Source: Leptospira koniambonensis (GTDB taxonomy: Bacteria > Spirochaetota > Leptospiria > Leptospirales > Leptospiraceae). From it: a stretch of 64,000 bases of DNA. The stretch is from the NCBI RefSeq assembly GCF_004769555.1, contig NZ_RQFY01000004.1:1054001-1118000 (forward strand). The letters are read 5' to 3'. Both the position numbers and the translations under genes were made by a program. The stretch's first letter is position 1. Each line of letters begins with the position of its first letter. This document shows, one piece after another, positions 53,482 through 62,013 of the stretch. The notes beneath the pieces are model-generated. The model did no database searches and was not told the DNA's origin. It saw only the letters and a program-made list of their open reading frames with translations.

Positions 53482-53955
53482 ATGAATAAAATTACCTCTG
53501 TAATTCTCTTTCTCGTTTTCATTGCAGATTGCCGGATGAGCGGTTCCGGCGAAGAAGAAAGAAGGTTGATACACTCTTTCAGGAAAGAAGTATATCTCGG
53601 AAATGCTTTAAATGCAGAAAAGATGGTCTGCGAACATGTGCTTTTCAGTCCGGAGCGTAAAAAAGTAGAAAAAATGTTTTCTCGCATAAACCAGGTCGGT
53701 GCAAGGGCGAACATCGTACACGAAAGTACGACGTGGAAGTTTTCTGAATTTAACGGAAGCGATATTAATTTTTTAGTATTGGATGCGGTTCGAAGAAAGA
53801 AAGACTATTATAGAGAGCAAATTGTCGCAGGTAAGTTGGAAGGAAAACTTTGTATTTTTGGTTATACCATGTATAAAGATAACAATTTAAAACGGGGCCT
53901 CGGAGAAATGAAAAATAGTCTGGGTGAACCTTTTAACATTGAGTTTGAAGAATAA
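53482..53955 (+). CDS. Putative small lipoprotein
   Basis: A 157-residue product opening MNKITSVILFLVFIADCRMS, a short lipoprotein signal with Cys at 17. The mature part has GEEERRLIHSFRKEVYLGNA, EKMVCEHVLFSPERKKVEKM and YREQIVAGKLEGKLCIFGYT with two further cysteines. No family recognised. It begins 101 bp after the phasin-like gene, beyond that gene's terminator, and is convergent with the aminotransferase gene by 9 bp. Confidence 0.65.
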   Translation: MNKITSVILFLVFIADCRMSGSGEEERRLIHSFRKEVYLGNALNAEKMVCEHVLFSPERKKVEKMFSRINQVGARANIVHESTTWKFSEFNGSDINFLVLDAVRRKKDYYREQIVAGKLEGKLCIFGYTMYKDNNLKRGLGEMKNSLGEPFNIEFEE

Positions 53956-53964
53956 AAAGAAGGT

Positions 53965-55191
53965 TTATTTCTGTATACTTTTATAAACTTCGAATAACCT
54001 TTTCACTCCGAGTTTTGTTTCTTCTTCCGACGCGTTGGAGAAGTTCCATCTTAAATGATTTCTTTCAGGTTTACCAACGAAGAAGGAAGATCCAGGAACT
54101 GCAGCGAGTCCCTTCTCCAAACATTTTTGGAAAAGAAGGTCTGTATTGATCTCTTGTGGGAATTCCAACCAATAGAATAGCCCTCCTTTAGAAATTTGTA
54201 AAGGAAGAGAGTCTCCAAAATTATTTTGAAAACAATTGAATGTATGCTCAGATTTTCTTTGGTAGGTTTTTCGGATTAAGGAAAGATGTTCTTCGTATTT
54301 TGAAGAAGATACAAATCCATACACCAACTCCTGATTTAGAGTGGGGGAATGCAAATCCATGGATTGTTTTTGTATGATTAGATCTTTTAGGATTTTTTTA
54401 GGCGCTCTTATCCATCCAACTCTTAAGCCAGGTGCAAGCGTTTTGGAGAATGTTCCAATGGAGATTGTATGCTCCGGTCCTAATTCGCATAAGGAGATCG
54501 GAAGTTCCTCTTTGAAGTATAATTCTCTATAAGCAGTATCTTCCAAAATTGGAACTCCATTTTCTAAGAGTAACTTAGAAATAGAATTTCGAATCTCCAA
54601 AGAATAAGAATATGAGGAAGGATTTTGGAAATCTGGTATACAGTAAAAGAATTTAGGTTTTTCGGAAGAATTAGTCAGCACATATTTTAATTCTTCCATA
54701 TCCGGACCTTCTTCTCCATAATTGATCCCGATGAAAGTTGGAGCGTAAGAAGAGAATACTTGTATTGCTCCTAGATAACTTGGTCTTTCTAAAAGAATGG
54801 GAGAATCTTCCTCTATAAAGTAACGGCTGAGTAGATCCAATGCTTGTTGGGAACCAGATGTTAAAAGAATTTCGTCCGCAGAAGAGCCTGGATAATATCG
54901 ATCCGCAATCCAAGCACGTAAGTCGGAATGTCCCTGCGTGTCTGAATATTGAAATAGTTTTGAACCTTTTTTAGAAACAGAAGTTTCGAAAATATTTTTT
55001 AGATCTTCTATTGGAAACAAAGAATCATCCGGAAGCCCGCCTGCGAATGAGATCATTCCAGGAGTATCTATCACCTTTAATATATCTCTAGTCACAGAAG
55101 CAGGAGTTCTTTCAGTCCTCGCAGAAGGTCTGAAAATTTCAGATCTATTTTCTATAATTAACTTGCCCATCTTCTTATTTGGTTTATACAT
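53965..55191 (-). CDS. PLP-dependent aminotransferase (class I/II, aminoadipate-type)
   Basis: A 408-residue fold-type I aminotransferase. It has ISFAGGLPDDSLFPIEDLKN, FQYSDTQGHSDLRAWIADRY, LLTSGSQQALDLLSRYFIEE, the aspartate region YCIPDFQNPSSYSYSLEIR with PILEDTAYRELYF, and the PLP lysine in TISIGTFSKTLAPGLRVGWI. This layout is shared by 2-aminoadipate/KAT-like enzymes and the effector halves of MocR proteins. The donor is uncertain. It is divergent from a MocR gene across only 38 bp, so that regulator almost certainly controls it. Alternative start at 55170. Confidence 0.92.
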   Translation of the reverse strand: MYKPNKKMGKLIIENRSEIFRPSARTERTPASVTRDILKVIDTPGMISFAGGLPDDSLFPIEDLKNIFETSVSKKGSKLFQYSDTQGHSDLRAWIADRYYPGSSADEILLTSGSQQALDLLSRYFIEEDSPILLERPSYLGAIQVFSSYAPTFIGINYGEEGPDMEELKYVLTNSSEKPKFFYCIPDFQNPSSYSYSLEIRNSISKLLLENGVPILEDTAYRELYFKEELPISLCELGPEHTISIGTFSKTLAPGLRVGWIRAPKKILKDLIIQKQSMDLHSPTLNQELVYGFVSSSKYEEHLSLIRKTYQRKSEHTFNCFQNNFGDSLPLQISKGGLFYWLEFPQEINTDLLFQKCLEKGLAAVPGSSFFVGKPERNHLRWNFSNASEEETKLGVKRLFEVYKSIQK

Positions 55192-55229
55192 TATATTGAG
55201 ATTACCATACAGATACAGAAATTGTTTTT

Positions 55230-56654
55230 ATGACCAATACAGATCGACTTCTCACTAAATATTCTAAGATCGCGAATTCTTTGATAGGAAGGATTGAATC
55301 AGGAGAATTTCCTCCTGGTTCCAAATTGCCTTCTCTTAGAAAGATCTGTTTATTTGAGGAATGTAATCTTTCTACTGCGGTGGAGGCTTTTGGTATTCTT
55401 CAGGAAAGGGGTTTTATCAGTGGGAGAGAAAGGTCTGGATATTTTGTTCTTCCTCGGCCGGAACTTTATCCTAAATACAAATTAGAAAAACCTGTAAGAG
55501 TTCCGAATCCTTCTGTCCCAGAAGAGGTAAGTTCTTTGATGTCTGAACTTGCAGATCCTGGTTTTATTCCTTTCGGTGCAGCGGTTCCTGATCCACAGTT
55601 TTTGCCATACTCTGCTTTGCAAAAATCATATAAGAAATCTTTAAAAGACTCTCAGGTTTATAAATATTCTGATGCTGCTGGTATTTTAGAACTTAGGAAA
55701 AAGATTGCGATCCGTTCTTCTGGTAAAGAAAGAAGAGTTCGTCCCGAGGAAGTGTTTATCACATTAGGTTGTTCAGAGGCTGCATTTTTGGCCTTAAGTC
55801 TTTCTACAAAACCGGGTGATAAGGTCGCTGTGGAGAGTCCTCTTCATTTTGTTTTATACCAAATTCTTTCCGAATTAAAATTAAAAGCGATTGAGATCCC
55901 CACGGATCCTTTTACTGGTTTAGATCTTCAATCTTATATTTCCGTAATAAAGAAAGAATCCCCTAAATTTTTAATCACTATTCCTACTTTTTCAAATCCT
56001 ACCGGAAGTCTTATGCCTTTAGGATCTAAAAGAGAACTTCTGAAAATTTCTTCTAAGTATGGTGTGAAAATTCTTGAGGACGATATTTATGGGGACTTAC
56101 AGCATAACGGAGGAATTCGTCCTTCTTCTTTATTGTCTCTGGATACAGAAGATATTGTAACTCAGGTCTCTTCTCTTTCTAAATCAGTAAATCCTGGCCT
56201 TAGGATTGGTTGGATGATCAGTGATCAGAAAAAAGTAGAGAACGCTAGGCGTCTTCGTTTAGCGGAAGCAATTTCTTTGCCTGCGATTCCTCAGCTTGCT
56301 TCTTCTTATTTTATAGGATCTCTCGCTCATGAAAGACATTTAAGAGAATTTAGACGGAGGTTGGGAGGTTTGGTGCTTTCTTATGCAGATTCTTTTTTGG
56401 AATATTTTCCAAAGGGGACCAAGGTCGCCATTCCGAAAGGAGGTTTTCTTCTTTGGATAGAACTTCCTAAAGGAAAAGATTCTAGAATTCTTAGATTCCA
56501 AGCGGCTAAGAAGAAGATCAGTCTTGTTCCAGGAAATCTTTTCTCTCTTTCGGGCAAGTATGTGAATAATTTTAGAATTAATGCAGGAGTTCTAATGGGA
56601 CCTAAGGTGATATCTGCTATCCAGACTCTTGGAAAAATTGCGAAAGAAATTTAG
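55230..56654 (+). CDS. MocR-type (GntR family) regulator with aminotransferase domain
   Basis: A 474-residue fusion. N-terminal GntR winged helix (residues about 8-75): LIGRIESGEFPPGSKLPSLR, LSTAVEAFGILQERGFISG, ERSGYFVLPRP. C-terminal aminotransferase-like domain with YKYSDAAGILELRKKIAIRS, EEVFITLGCSEAAFLALSLS, TIPTFSNPTGSLMPLGSKRE, ILEDDIYGDLQHNG and the PLP lysine in VSSLSKSVNPGLRIGWMIS. MocR proteins bind PLP and an amino donor to regulate the neighbouring aminotransferase gene. The shared 38-bp region has ATACAG direct repeats. DUF2804 follows. Confidence 0.93.
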   Translation: MTNTDRLLTKYSKIANSLIGRIESGEFPPGSKLPSLRKICLFEECNLSTAVEAFGILQERGFISGRERSGYFVLPRPELYPKYKLEKPVRVPNPSVPEEVSSLMSELADPGFIPFGAAVPDPQFLPYSALQKSYKKSLKDSQVYKYSDAAGILELRKKIAIRSSGKERRVRPEEVFITLGCSEAAFLALSLSTKPGDKVAVESPLHFVLYQILSELKLKAIEIPTDPFTGLDLQSYISVIKKESPKFLITIPTFSNPTGSLMPLGSKRELLKISSKYGVKILEDDIYGDLQHNGGIRPSSLLSLDTEDIVTQVSSLSKSVNPGLRIGWMISDQKKVENARRLRLAEAISLPAIPQLASSYFIGSLAHERHLREFRRRLGGLVLSYADSFLEYFPKGTKVAIPKGGFLLWIELPKGKDSRILRFQAAKKKISLVPGNLFSLSGKYVNNFRINAGVLMGPKVISAIQTLGKIAKEI

Positions 56655-56696
56655 ATTGTGGGTCAGTACAGGCTCCAAGTATTGTCCTTTGAGAGC

Positions 56697-57716
56697 ATGA
56701 ACTTAGAAACAGAAATCCAACAACCTACCATTTTATGTGATCCTTCCGGTAAAGTGAATCGGAATGCGATCGGCTGGTCCAAAACTCCCTTACATAGATG
56801 TAATGTAAAAGGCCATTGGCTTCGTAAGAAAAAATGGAATTACTGGTGTTTTTACGATCAAAACTTTTTGGCGTCCTTTACTGTTTCGGACATTGATTAC
56901 GCAGGGGTGATCTTTTGTTATTGGTTGGATAGAAGGACAGGTGAATTTCAGGAAACAACAGTAATCACTCCTTTTGGAAAAGGAACTTTGCTTGGACAAA
57001 CTGTTTCTAGTACAGCTCGGTACGAAGGTAAAGAAGGATTTTTAGATTTCCAAATCGATGCAGATGGAAATTACAAGATCAAAGTTGATTTTTTAAAAGG
57101 TACTAAAAAAGCGATCCAAGCAGAAATTACATTAGATATTCCTGAACAATGGGAAAGTTTGAATGTTGTAGTTCCTTGGAATAGAAATCGTTTTCAATTC
57201 ACTCACAAATTATTCGGATTAGGAGCAAAAGGAAAAGTCACAACTGCTTCTAAATCTTATGAGTTCAATCCTAAGGATTCATTCGGAGTTTTGGATTATG
57301 GAAGAGGGGTCTGGCCTTATTTCAGTAAATGGAACTGGGCTTCTATGTCTTATCGTCCAGGCGGGAACGAAATTTATGGAATGAATTTAGGCGGCGGCTG
57401 GACTGATGGAACTGGAACTACCGAAAATGCTCTTTTGATCAATGGTAGAATTTATAAAATTCCTTCTGTAGTCGCTTTTGAATTCGATAAAAAAGATCCT
57501 ACAAAACCTTGGATGATCTATTCCAAAGAAAGCAAAGCAGTCGAGCTTGTATTCACTCCGGATTTTCACAGAAAGGCTTATTCCAATATGGGTTTAATTG
57601 CTTCTAAAGTGAATCAAATGATCGGTAGTTTTGATGGTGTTTTCCGAATAGGAAAAAGTGAATTTAGGATTGAAAGAGGACAAGGTTGGGCAGAAGATCA
57701 TATCGCCCGCTGGTAG
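56697..57716 (+). CDS. DUF2804 family protein
   Basis: A 339-residue beta-rich protein. Features of DUF2804 seen here: LCDPSGKVNRNAIGWSKTPL with HRCNVKGHWLRKKKWNYWCF, YAGVIFCYWLDRRTGE, FGVLDYGRGVWPYFSKWNWA and MNLGGGWTDGTGTTENALLI. The fold may resemble lipocalin-like carotenoid 1,2-hydratase or diels-alderase domains, but no function is known to me. The ATG at 56697 is preferred to a GTG at 56658. It lies between the MocR gene (43 bp) and ppk2 (6 bp), on the same strand. Confidence 0.82.
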   Translation: MNLETEIQQPTILCDPSGKVNRNAIGWSKTPLHRCNVKGHWLRKKKWNYWCFYDQNFLASFTVSDIDYAGVIFCYWLDRRTGEFQETTVITPFGKGTLLGQTVSSTARYEGKEGFLDFQIDADGNYKIKVDFLKGTKKAIQAEITLDIPEQWESLNVVVPWNRNRFQFTHKLFGLGAKGKVTTASKSYEFNPKDSFGVLDYGRGVWPYFSKWNWASMSYRPGGNEIYGMNLGGGWTDGTGTTENALLINGRIYKIPSVVAFEFDKKDPTKPWMIYSKESKAVELVFTPDFHRKAYSNMGLIASKVNQMIGSFDGVFRIGKSEFRIERGQGWAEDHIARW

Positions 57717-57722
57717 ATTAGA

Positions 57723-58481
57723 ATGATTAAACTTTCCGAATATTCCACAGAACCTGACGAAGAACTTTCCAAAGAGAAAGCGGAAGAACTTCGTCAGAAG
57801 GAATTGGAAAGGATAGAAGAGCTGCAGATCCGTCTTTTTGCAGGGAAAAAGAAATCATTACTGATCATTCTTCAGGGAGTAGATGCTTCCGGAAAAGATG
57901 GGTCCGTCAAAAAACTTTTCTCAGCGTTAAATCCTTTGGGCTGCACCTGCAAGGCTTGGAAGGCTCCTACACAAGAAGAATTGAGCCGCGATTTTCTTTG
58001 GAGAATTCACAAAGAACTTCCCGGGAAGGGATGGATACAGATTTTCAATCGTTCCCATTACGAGGATATTCTGGTTCCTTTTGTTTCCGAAAGTTTATCT
58101 AAGGATAAACTCAAAGAAAGATTAGAGTTTATAGGTTCTTTCGAGGAATTTGTATCTAAGGAAAATCATACTCATATTCTCAAATTCTTCCTACATATTT
58201 CCCAAGAAGAACAGATCAAAAGGATAGAAGAGAGATTATCCAATCCTGAAAAGAATTGGAAGTTCGATCCAAGCGATCTAGAGGCTCATAAAAATTTCAA
58301 AAAGTACCAGAACGCGTATGAGTGGATATTTTCCCATTCTAAGGAGCGTTTTCCTTGGGTGATCGTTCCTTCTGACAAGAAATGGTATAGGGATTATCTG
58401 ATCGCTAAGTCAGTTCGTAAGGAATTGGAAGACATGGATCTCAAATACCCTAAGCTGGAAGTCCAACCGGGCCAGATCTAA
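57723..58481 (+). CDS. PPK2 family polyphosphate kinase
   Basis: A 252-residue PPK2-type enzyme that transfers phosphate between polyphosphate and nucleotides. Walker A LIILQGVDASGKDGSVKKLF (about residues 43-62), then GCTCKAWKAPTQEELSRDFL, WRIHKELPGKGWIQIFNRSH with YEDIL, and KKWYRDYLIAKSV near the end. The single-domain length fits PPK2 class I or III; the class is not decided by eye. It starts 6 bp after the DUF2804 stop. The next gene is a phasin-like protein with its own promoter. Confidence 0.93.
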   Translation: MIKLSEYSTEPDEELSKEKAEELRQKELERIEELQIRLFAGKKKSLLIILQGVDASGKDGSVKKLFSALNPLGCTCKAWKAPTQEELSRDFLWRIHKELPGKGWIQIFNRSHYEDILVPFVSESLSKDKLKERLEFIGSFEEFVSKENHTHILKFFLHISQEEQIKRIEERLSNPEKNWKFDPSDLEAHKNFKKYQNAYEWIFSHSKERFPWVIVPSDKKWYRDYLIAKSVRKELEDMDLKYPKLEVQPGQI

Positions 58482-58527
58482 CCTAGTTTTCTTTTTCAAT
58501 TTTTTCTAAATTTTTGTAATTTAGAGG

Positions 58528-58573
58528 TTGACCTCTATGGTGCGGTGCAATATGAATGGATTGTGCGCTGCAC
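58528..58573 (+). promoter_or_regulatory. Promoter with twin TGC-N3-GCA operators, phasin-like gene 2
   Basis: TTGACC (58528-58533), a 17-bp spacer and TATGAA (58551-58556). GTGCGGTGCAA (58540-58550) lies in the spacer and GTGCGCTGCAC (58563-58573) after the -10 element, centres 23 bp apart. The flank AATGGATTGTGCGC is identical to that of the promoter at 52932. Confidence 0.75.
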
Positions 58574-58601
58574 TAAAGGTGTGGCGGAAAAGGAGAGAAA
58601 A

Positions 58602-58973
58602 ATGGAAAAACAACTGTTGGACATTCTTAATGCTGGAATCGGACTTTTGAAATCTGGACAAGAAGGATTAGACAAAGCGAAAGTGGATTTGGAAAAAACC
58701 TACGGAGAATTAGTAGCTAAAGGTGCTGCAGACAATTCTGAAGGTTCTGTAAAAATTCGCGAATCTGTGGATAAACTTTTGAACGAAATCAAAGAAGTTT
58801 CCACTGTTGCTGGCAAAAACTACGAAGAAACTCGTGGTAAGATCGTTGAGAAGTACAATCAAATCTCCGAAGAGATCAAAAAACGCGTTCCAGAAGGCCA
58901 ATTAGATGCTGTTAAAGCTAAATTGACCGAAGTAGCTGAAACAATCAAAGCTACTGCAAAAGGAAAAGCTTAA
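58602..58973 (+). CDS. Phasin-like protein 2
   Basis: A 123-residue helical protein, paralogue of the gene at 53001: [20 protein letters not shown], then [40 protein letters not shown] and a Lys/Ala tail. The first 30 residues of the two proteins are nearly the same. AGGAGAG precedes the ATG at 58602; an upstream frame from 58545 runs through the promoter. It is likely to coat a granule or membrane surface as an amphipathic helix bundle; polyhydroxyalkanoate binding is inferred from family resemblance only. Confidence 0.8.
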   Translation: MEKQLLDILNAGIGLLKSGQEGLDKAKVDLEKTYGELVAKGAADNSEGSVKIRESVDKLLNEIKEVSTVAGKNYEETRGKIVEKYNQISEEIKKRVPEGQLDAVKAKLTEVAETIKATAKGKA

Positions 58974-58982
58974 TTTCCGACG

Positions 58983-59009
58983 AGCGGGCGAAGGGAAACC
59001 TCGCCTGCT
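58983..59009 (+). terminator. Probable terminator of phasin-like gene 2
   Basis: AGCGGGCGA/TCGCCTGCT, a 9-bp stem with one G-T pair and a 9-nt loop, starting 10 bp after the stop. The T tail (AATTTCTTCC) is weak. Confidence 0.6.
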
Positions 59010-59074
59010 AATTTCTTCCTACCTCTTAATTTCCACTGCTTGACATTTTCACTTTTCAGGTGTCTTTGCAAGGG

Positions 59075-59893
59075 ATGTTCTCCCTAAAAAAACTGGCCTC
59101 ACTGTTTTTTCCGATCTTATCTATTCTTCTTCTTTGTATCGTATCTTCCCAGAGTTGGTCCCAAACTTCGGAACCTTCTCCAGATAAAATTATAGAACAA
59201 AAGCCCAGTCCTATGAATGGACTTCCTCCTGAAAAAACTCCAACTGGACCTAGCCAAGCAGAACTTAGGGAGAAGTTCAAGAACCAGATAGGTGGTTTTG
59301 CATTTGGGCGTTCCGAAAAATATTATTCTTTGCAAATCGCCAGAATGTTAGATTCCCAATGGGCAATCGGGCTTAACGGTTATACCAACACTTATGTGAA
59401 TCGTTTTGATAATGATACTGCATATTCTTATTATCTTCCCCCTCATGATTTTTATGGAAGATTGAGAAACAATCAGGAGAAGTATTGGGGAGGAGCATTC
59501 TTCGTCCAAAGGTTCATTGCAGATTCTCCTTTTTTCGTTTCTCTTTGGTTAGGAAGAGAACATTACCAAAAGAACCAAACTGCCTTGTATTGGGAATCTG
59601 CAGGTAATACGTATCGTTTTGAAAAAGATTCTTATAGTTCAGGCCCAAGGAACTACGCAGGTTTCGGAGTAGGATTTAGATTCCAAGCTAGTTCCGGTCT
59701 GTTTTTCGGCTGGGAAGGTGTGTGGAGTTGGTATGCTCCTTATCGTAATTCATTTTCTGTTTCAGATCTTTATTATTCAGATAGAACTGCAAGTATCGGA
59801 GATCTATTATATAGAAGGTATGCGTATCAGAATGCAGAAAGATTGCCAGGTTCTAGCTTCGGTTTGAATCTTTTTGTAGGCTGGGCCTTCTAA
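59075..59893 (+). CDS. Putative outer-membrane beta-barrel protein
   Basis: A 272-residue exported protein. The signal peptide is LFFPILSILLLCIVSSQSWS. A Pro-rich linker leads to a region of alternating aromatic strands (YYSLQIARMLDSQWAIGLNG, YWGGAFFVQRFIADSPFFVS, YAGFGVGFRFQASSGLFFGW) and the C-terminus is LNLFVGWAF with a terminal Phe, as in outer-membrane barrels. About eight strands are plausible. The family is unknown to me. An in-frame GTG at 59060 is an alternative start. Its stop overlaps the glycerophosphodiesterase ATG by one base. Confidence 0.72.
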   Translation: MFSLKKLASLFFPILSILLLCIVSSQSWSQTSEPSPDKIIEQKPSPMNGLPPEKTPTGPSQAELREKFKNQIGGFAFGRSEKYYSLQIARMLDSQWAIGLNGYTNTYVNRFDNDTAYSYYLPPHDFYGRLRNNQEKYWGGAFFVQRFIADSPFFVSLWLGREHYQKNQTALYWESAGNTYRFEKDSYSSGPRNYAGFGVGFRFQASSGLFFGWEGVWSWYAPYRNSFSVSDLYYSDRTASIGDLLYRRYAYQNAERLPGSSFGLNLFVGWAF

Positions 59894-60660
59894 TGAATTC
59901 GGATCCATTCCTTCTTCCTAAACCTTGGGTAATTGCTCATAGAGGAGATAGCGGAGAATATCCTGAGAACACAATGAGTTCCTTTCAAAACGCCTGGGAG
60001 CTTAAGGCGGATTGGATAGAACTAGACATCATTCACTCTGCTGATAGCAAGATTGTAGTCATTCACGATGACACATTGGATAGAACCACTGATCAAAAAG
60101 GAGAAGTGAAACTTCTTCCATTTAATATGATCCGTAAGGCGGATGCAGGCTCTTGGAAAGATCCTAGGTTTAAAGGGGAGAAGGTGCCGGATCTTTGGGA
60201 AGTCTGGGACTATCTAAAATCCAAAAACATTGGTCTGAATGTAGAGATCAAATCAGGAGCTTACGAAGAGATTCCGATCGAAACTCCTATCGAACAAGAA
60301 CTGATAGACTATACAAAACAAAATTCTCTCTTCCATAAAACATTATTCTCTTCCTTTTGCTGGGACTCTTTGGTGCGTATTAGAGAATTATCCATAGAAG
60401 CAAAACTTGGTATTTTGATAGGGGATGAAACATCTTCTTGGATGGAAGCATTGGAGCTTGGTTTTAGATTGAACGCATTCAGTTTGAATCTTTCTGCAAA
60501 AGGTTTAGATAAGGAAACAGTTTCCAAGATCCAGAAAGAAGGTTTTAAGGTTTTAGTTTATACACTAAATACAGAAGAAGAACTGAAATTTGGAATAGAT
60601 CTGGGAGTCGATGGGATCTTTACGAATTATCCTAAAAGAATGAGATCTCTTCTTACTTAA
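59893..60660 (+). CDS. Glycerophosphodiester phosphodiesterase
   Basis: A 255-residue GDPD enzyme that hydrolyses glycerophosphodiesters to glycerol-3-phosphate and an alcohol. Catalytic motifs: WVIAHRGDSGEYPENTMSSF (His and Arg at the start), WIELDIIHSADSKIVVIHDD with the metal-binding Glu/Asp and second His, LDRTTDQKG and LNVEIKSG. The end VLVYTLNTEEELKFGIDLGV then GVDGIFTNYP is standard. There is no signal peptide, so it is cytoplasmic. It is translationally coupled to the outer-membrane protein gene and overlaps the convergent lipoprotein gene by 8 bp. Confidence 0.94.
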   Translation: MNSDPFLLPKPWVIAHRGDSGEYPENTMSSFQNAWELKADWIELDIIHSADSKIVVIHDDTLDRTTDQKGEVKLLPFNMIRKADAGSWKDPRFKGEKVPDLWEVWDYLKSKNIGLNVEIKSGAYEEIPIETPIEQELIDYTKQNSLFHKTLFSSFCWDSLVRIRELSIEAKLGILIGDETSSWMEALELGFRLNAFSLNLSAKGLDKETVSKIQKEGFKVLVYTLNTEEELKFGIDLGVDGIFTNYPKRMRSLLT

Positions 60661-61252
60661 TTTCTACTCTTGCAAATTGGTCCAGTTCTACCTGCCAATG
60701 ATCTATCATATTTTTTAAAACTGTTACTACCTTTTCAGAAGGAACATCATAATTATCAGAGGAGAATGCGTCAGTCTCTTTGAATCCTGCTACATTTTTT
60801 AGATCTTCTCCTTCTGCTCTGAATCTATAGATCTCAAATTCTTCTGCGCCTCTTGCCTCTCCATTTTTAATGAAGAAAGGTTTGATCAGACTCATTCTAT
60901 ATTTTCCAAAACGAAAACTTTGCAAAGATTGTAGGAATTTATAAGTTCCAAGAGCTAATTCCAATTTCATATGATCAGAATATTTTTCCGATCCTAAGAA
61001 GGTAAGTGCAGAAGTTCCGCCGAATCCTAAATAAACTTCGAATTTAGATCCTTTCTCGTCTTGGACTTTGACTAGATCAATTTCCTTCAACCTTTCGCCG
61101 AATAACGCGAACGCTGCCATTTTGATCTTTTCTTCTTCATTTAATTGTGCGTCAGAAAGTATCGTTCTTACTTTTTCTTGAGGGGATTTAGAACAGGATG
61201 TTAATTGGAAGAAAGCCAGAGAAATTAATAATATATGAACAATTGTTTTCAT
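60653..61252 (-). CDS. Putative lipoprotein
   Basis: A 199-residue product with a clear lipobox (HILLISLAFFQLTSC, Cys at about 20). The mature part includes VRTILSDAQLNEEEKIKMAA, FALFGERLKEIDLV, KFEVYLGFGGTSALTFLGSE and DHWQVELDQFARVEIK. No family recognised. It is monocistronic, with a 450-bp non-coding region upstream, and overlaps the stop of the phosphodiesterase gene. Confidence 0.75.
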   Translation of the reverse strand: MKTIVHILLISLAFFQLTSCSKSPQEKVRTILSDAQLNEEEKIKMAAFALFGERLKEIDLVKVQDEKGSKFEVYLGFGGTSALTFLGSEKYSDHMKLELALGTYKFLQSLQSFRFGKYRMSLIKPFFIKNGEARGAEEFEIYRFRAEGEDLKNVAGFKETDAFSSDNYDVPSEKVVTVLKNMIDHWQVELDQFARVEIK

Positions 61253-61696
61253 AATAAATTCTAAAACCGATCCGCCATCTAATATGACTTATTTTCTGAA
61301 AAAAATCTATCGATAAAAATGCAATTTTGGCGTTCAAGCCTTCAAGTAATGATTTTTTTATTCGGGCATATAATCCCTTACTTTATCCCTTAAGGCTCGG
61401 CTTTTTATCGTTAGTTTAAATCAATTTGTTTTGCTATAATCGCCTAATGTATTCTCCGTTATATGTCAGAGCTATGGAAATAAATTTCCATATTTATTGA
61501 GAATTGATGTAAAACGACTTAACGTTGCCCCGGGCGAAATAATCGATTATTTTAATTGTTAATCGTTAGCCGAAACAGGAAGCCCTCAGACGAAGAAATT
61601 TATTAAAAAAATAGTAACCTAATACAAGTTTTGTCAAAAAATTTTATGCTGTGTTATGCGGAAAATTAAAAACACTTTACTAACTCTGTAAGAATA
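61253..61696. other. Long AT-rich non-coding interval
   Basis: About 444 bp between divergent genes with stop codons in all frames at short distances. It contains long A/T runs and the palindromic patch ATAATCGATTAT near 61540. I cannot make a convincing -35/-10 pair for either gene. It may hold promoters of the lipoprotein and the zinc-motif gene and possibly an unrecognised small RNA. Confidence 0.5.
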
Positions 61697-61717
61697 TAAC
61701 TGTTGTTACGTCAGTTA
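61697..61717 (+). other. Hairpin just before the zinc-motif gene
   Basis: TAACTG/CAGTTA, a 6-bp stem with a 9-nt loop, ends 6 bp before the ATG at 61724, where a ribosome site would lie. No Shine-Dalgarno sequence is visible, so the hairpin could control translation. Confidence 0.35.
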
Positions 61718-61723
61718 ACATTT

Positions 61724-62008
61724 ATGAAACCAAAGAAAGTCACTAACGATGATTTGGAAAAGATCATCGCCGGGGTAAAAACTCAAGCTGTTGAAGCGAT
61801 AGGTAATTACCTCTACAAAGGATTTCGCATTCAGGTTAGTAAATACAACCTGTCTGGGGCGGAGAGGGTTCAGCTCCTTTACCAGAGGAGAAGGAAAGAA
61901 GGTCTTTGTATCGTCTGCGGCACTAAAGTAGGTAAAAAAAATCCTTCTACTGGCCGATTATATCGCCTCTGCGAATTCCACAGAAAGAAAATAGATAAAA
62001 AAAAGTAA
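61724..62008 (+). CDS. Small basic protein with CxxC-CxxH zinc motif
   Basis: A 94-residue basic protein. The N-terminal half is helical (DDLEKIIAGVKTQAVEAIGN). The C-terminal half reads RRRKEGLCIVCGTKVGKKN, then RLYRLCEFHRKKIDKKK, giving a Cys-x2-Cys and Cys-x2-His pair as in short zinc fingers of nucleic-acid-binding or HNH-type proteins. No nuclease motif is seen. The ATG at 61724 replaces a longer TTG frame. It stands alone after a long non-coding interval and is followed by a large hairpin. Function unknown. Confidence 0.7.
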   Translation: MKPKKVTNDDLEKIIAGVKTQAVEAIGNYLYKGFRIQVSKYNLSGAERVQLLYQRRRKEGLCIVCGTKVGKKNPSTGRLYRLCEFHRKKIDKKK

Positions 62009-62013
62009 TACAT

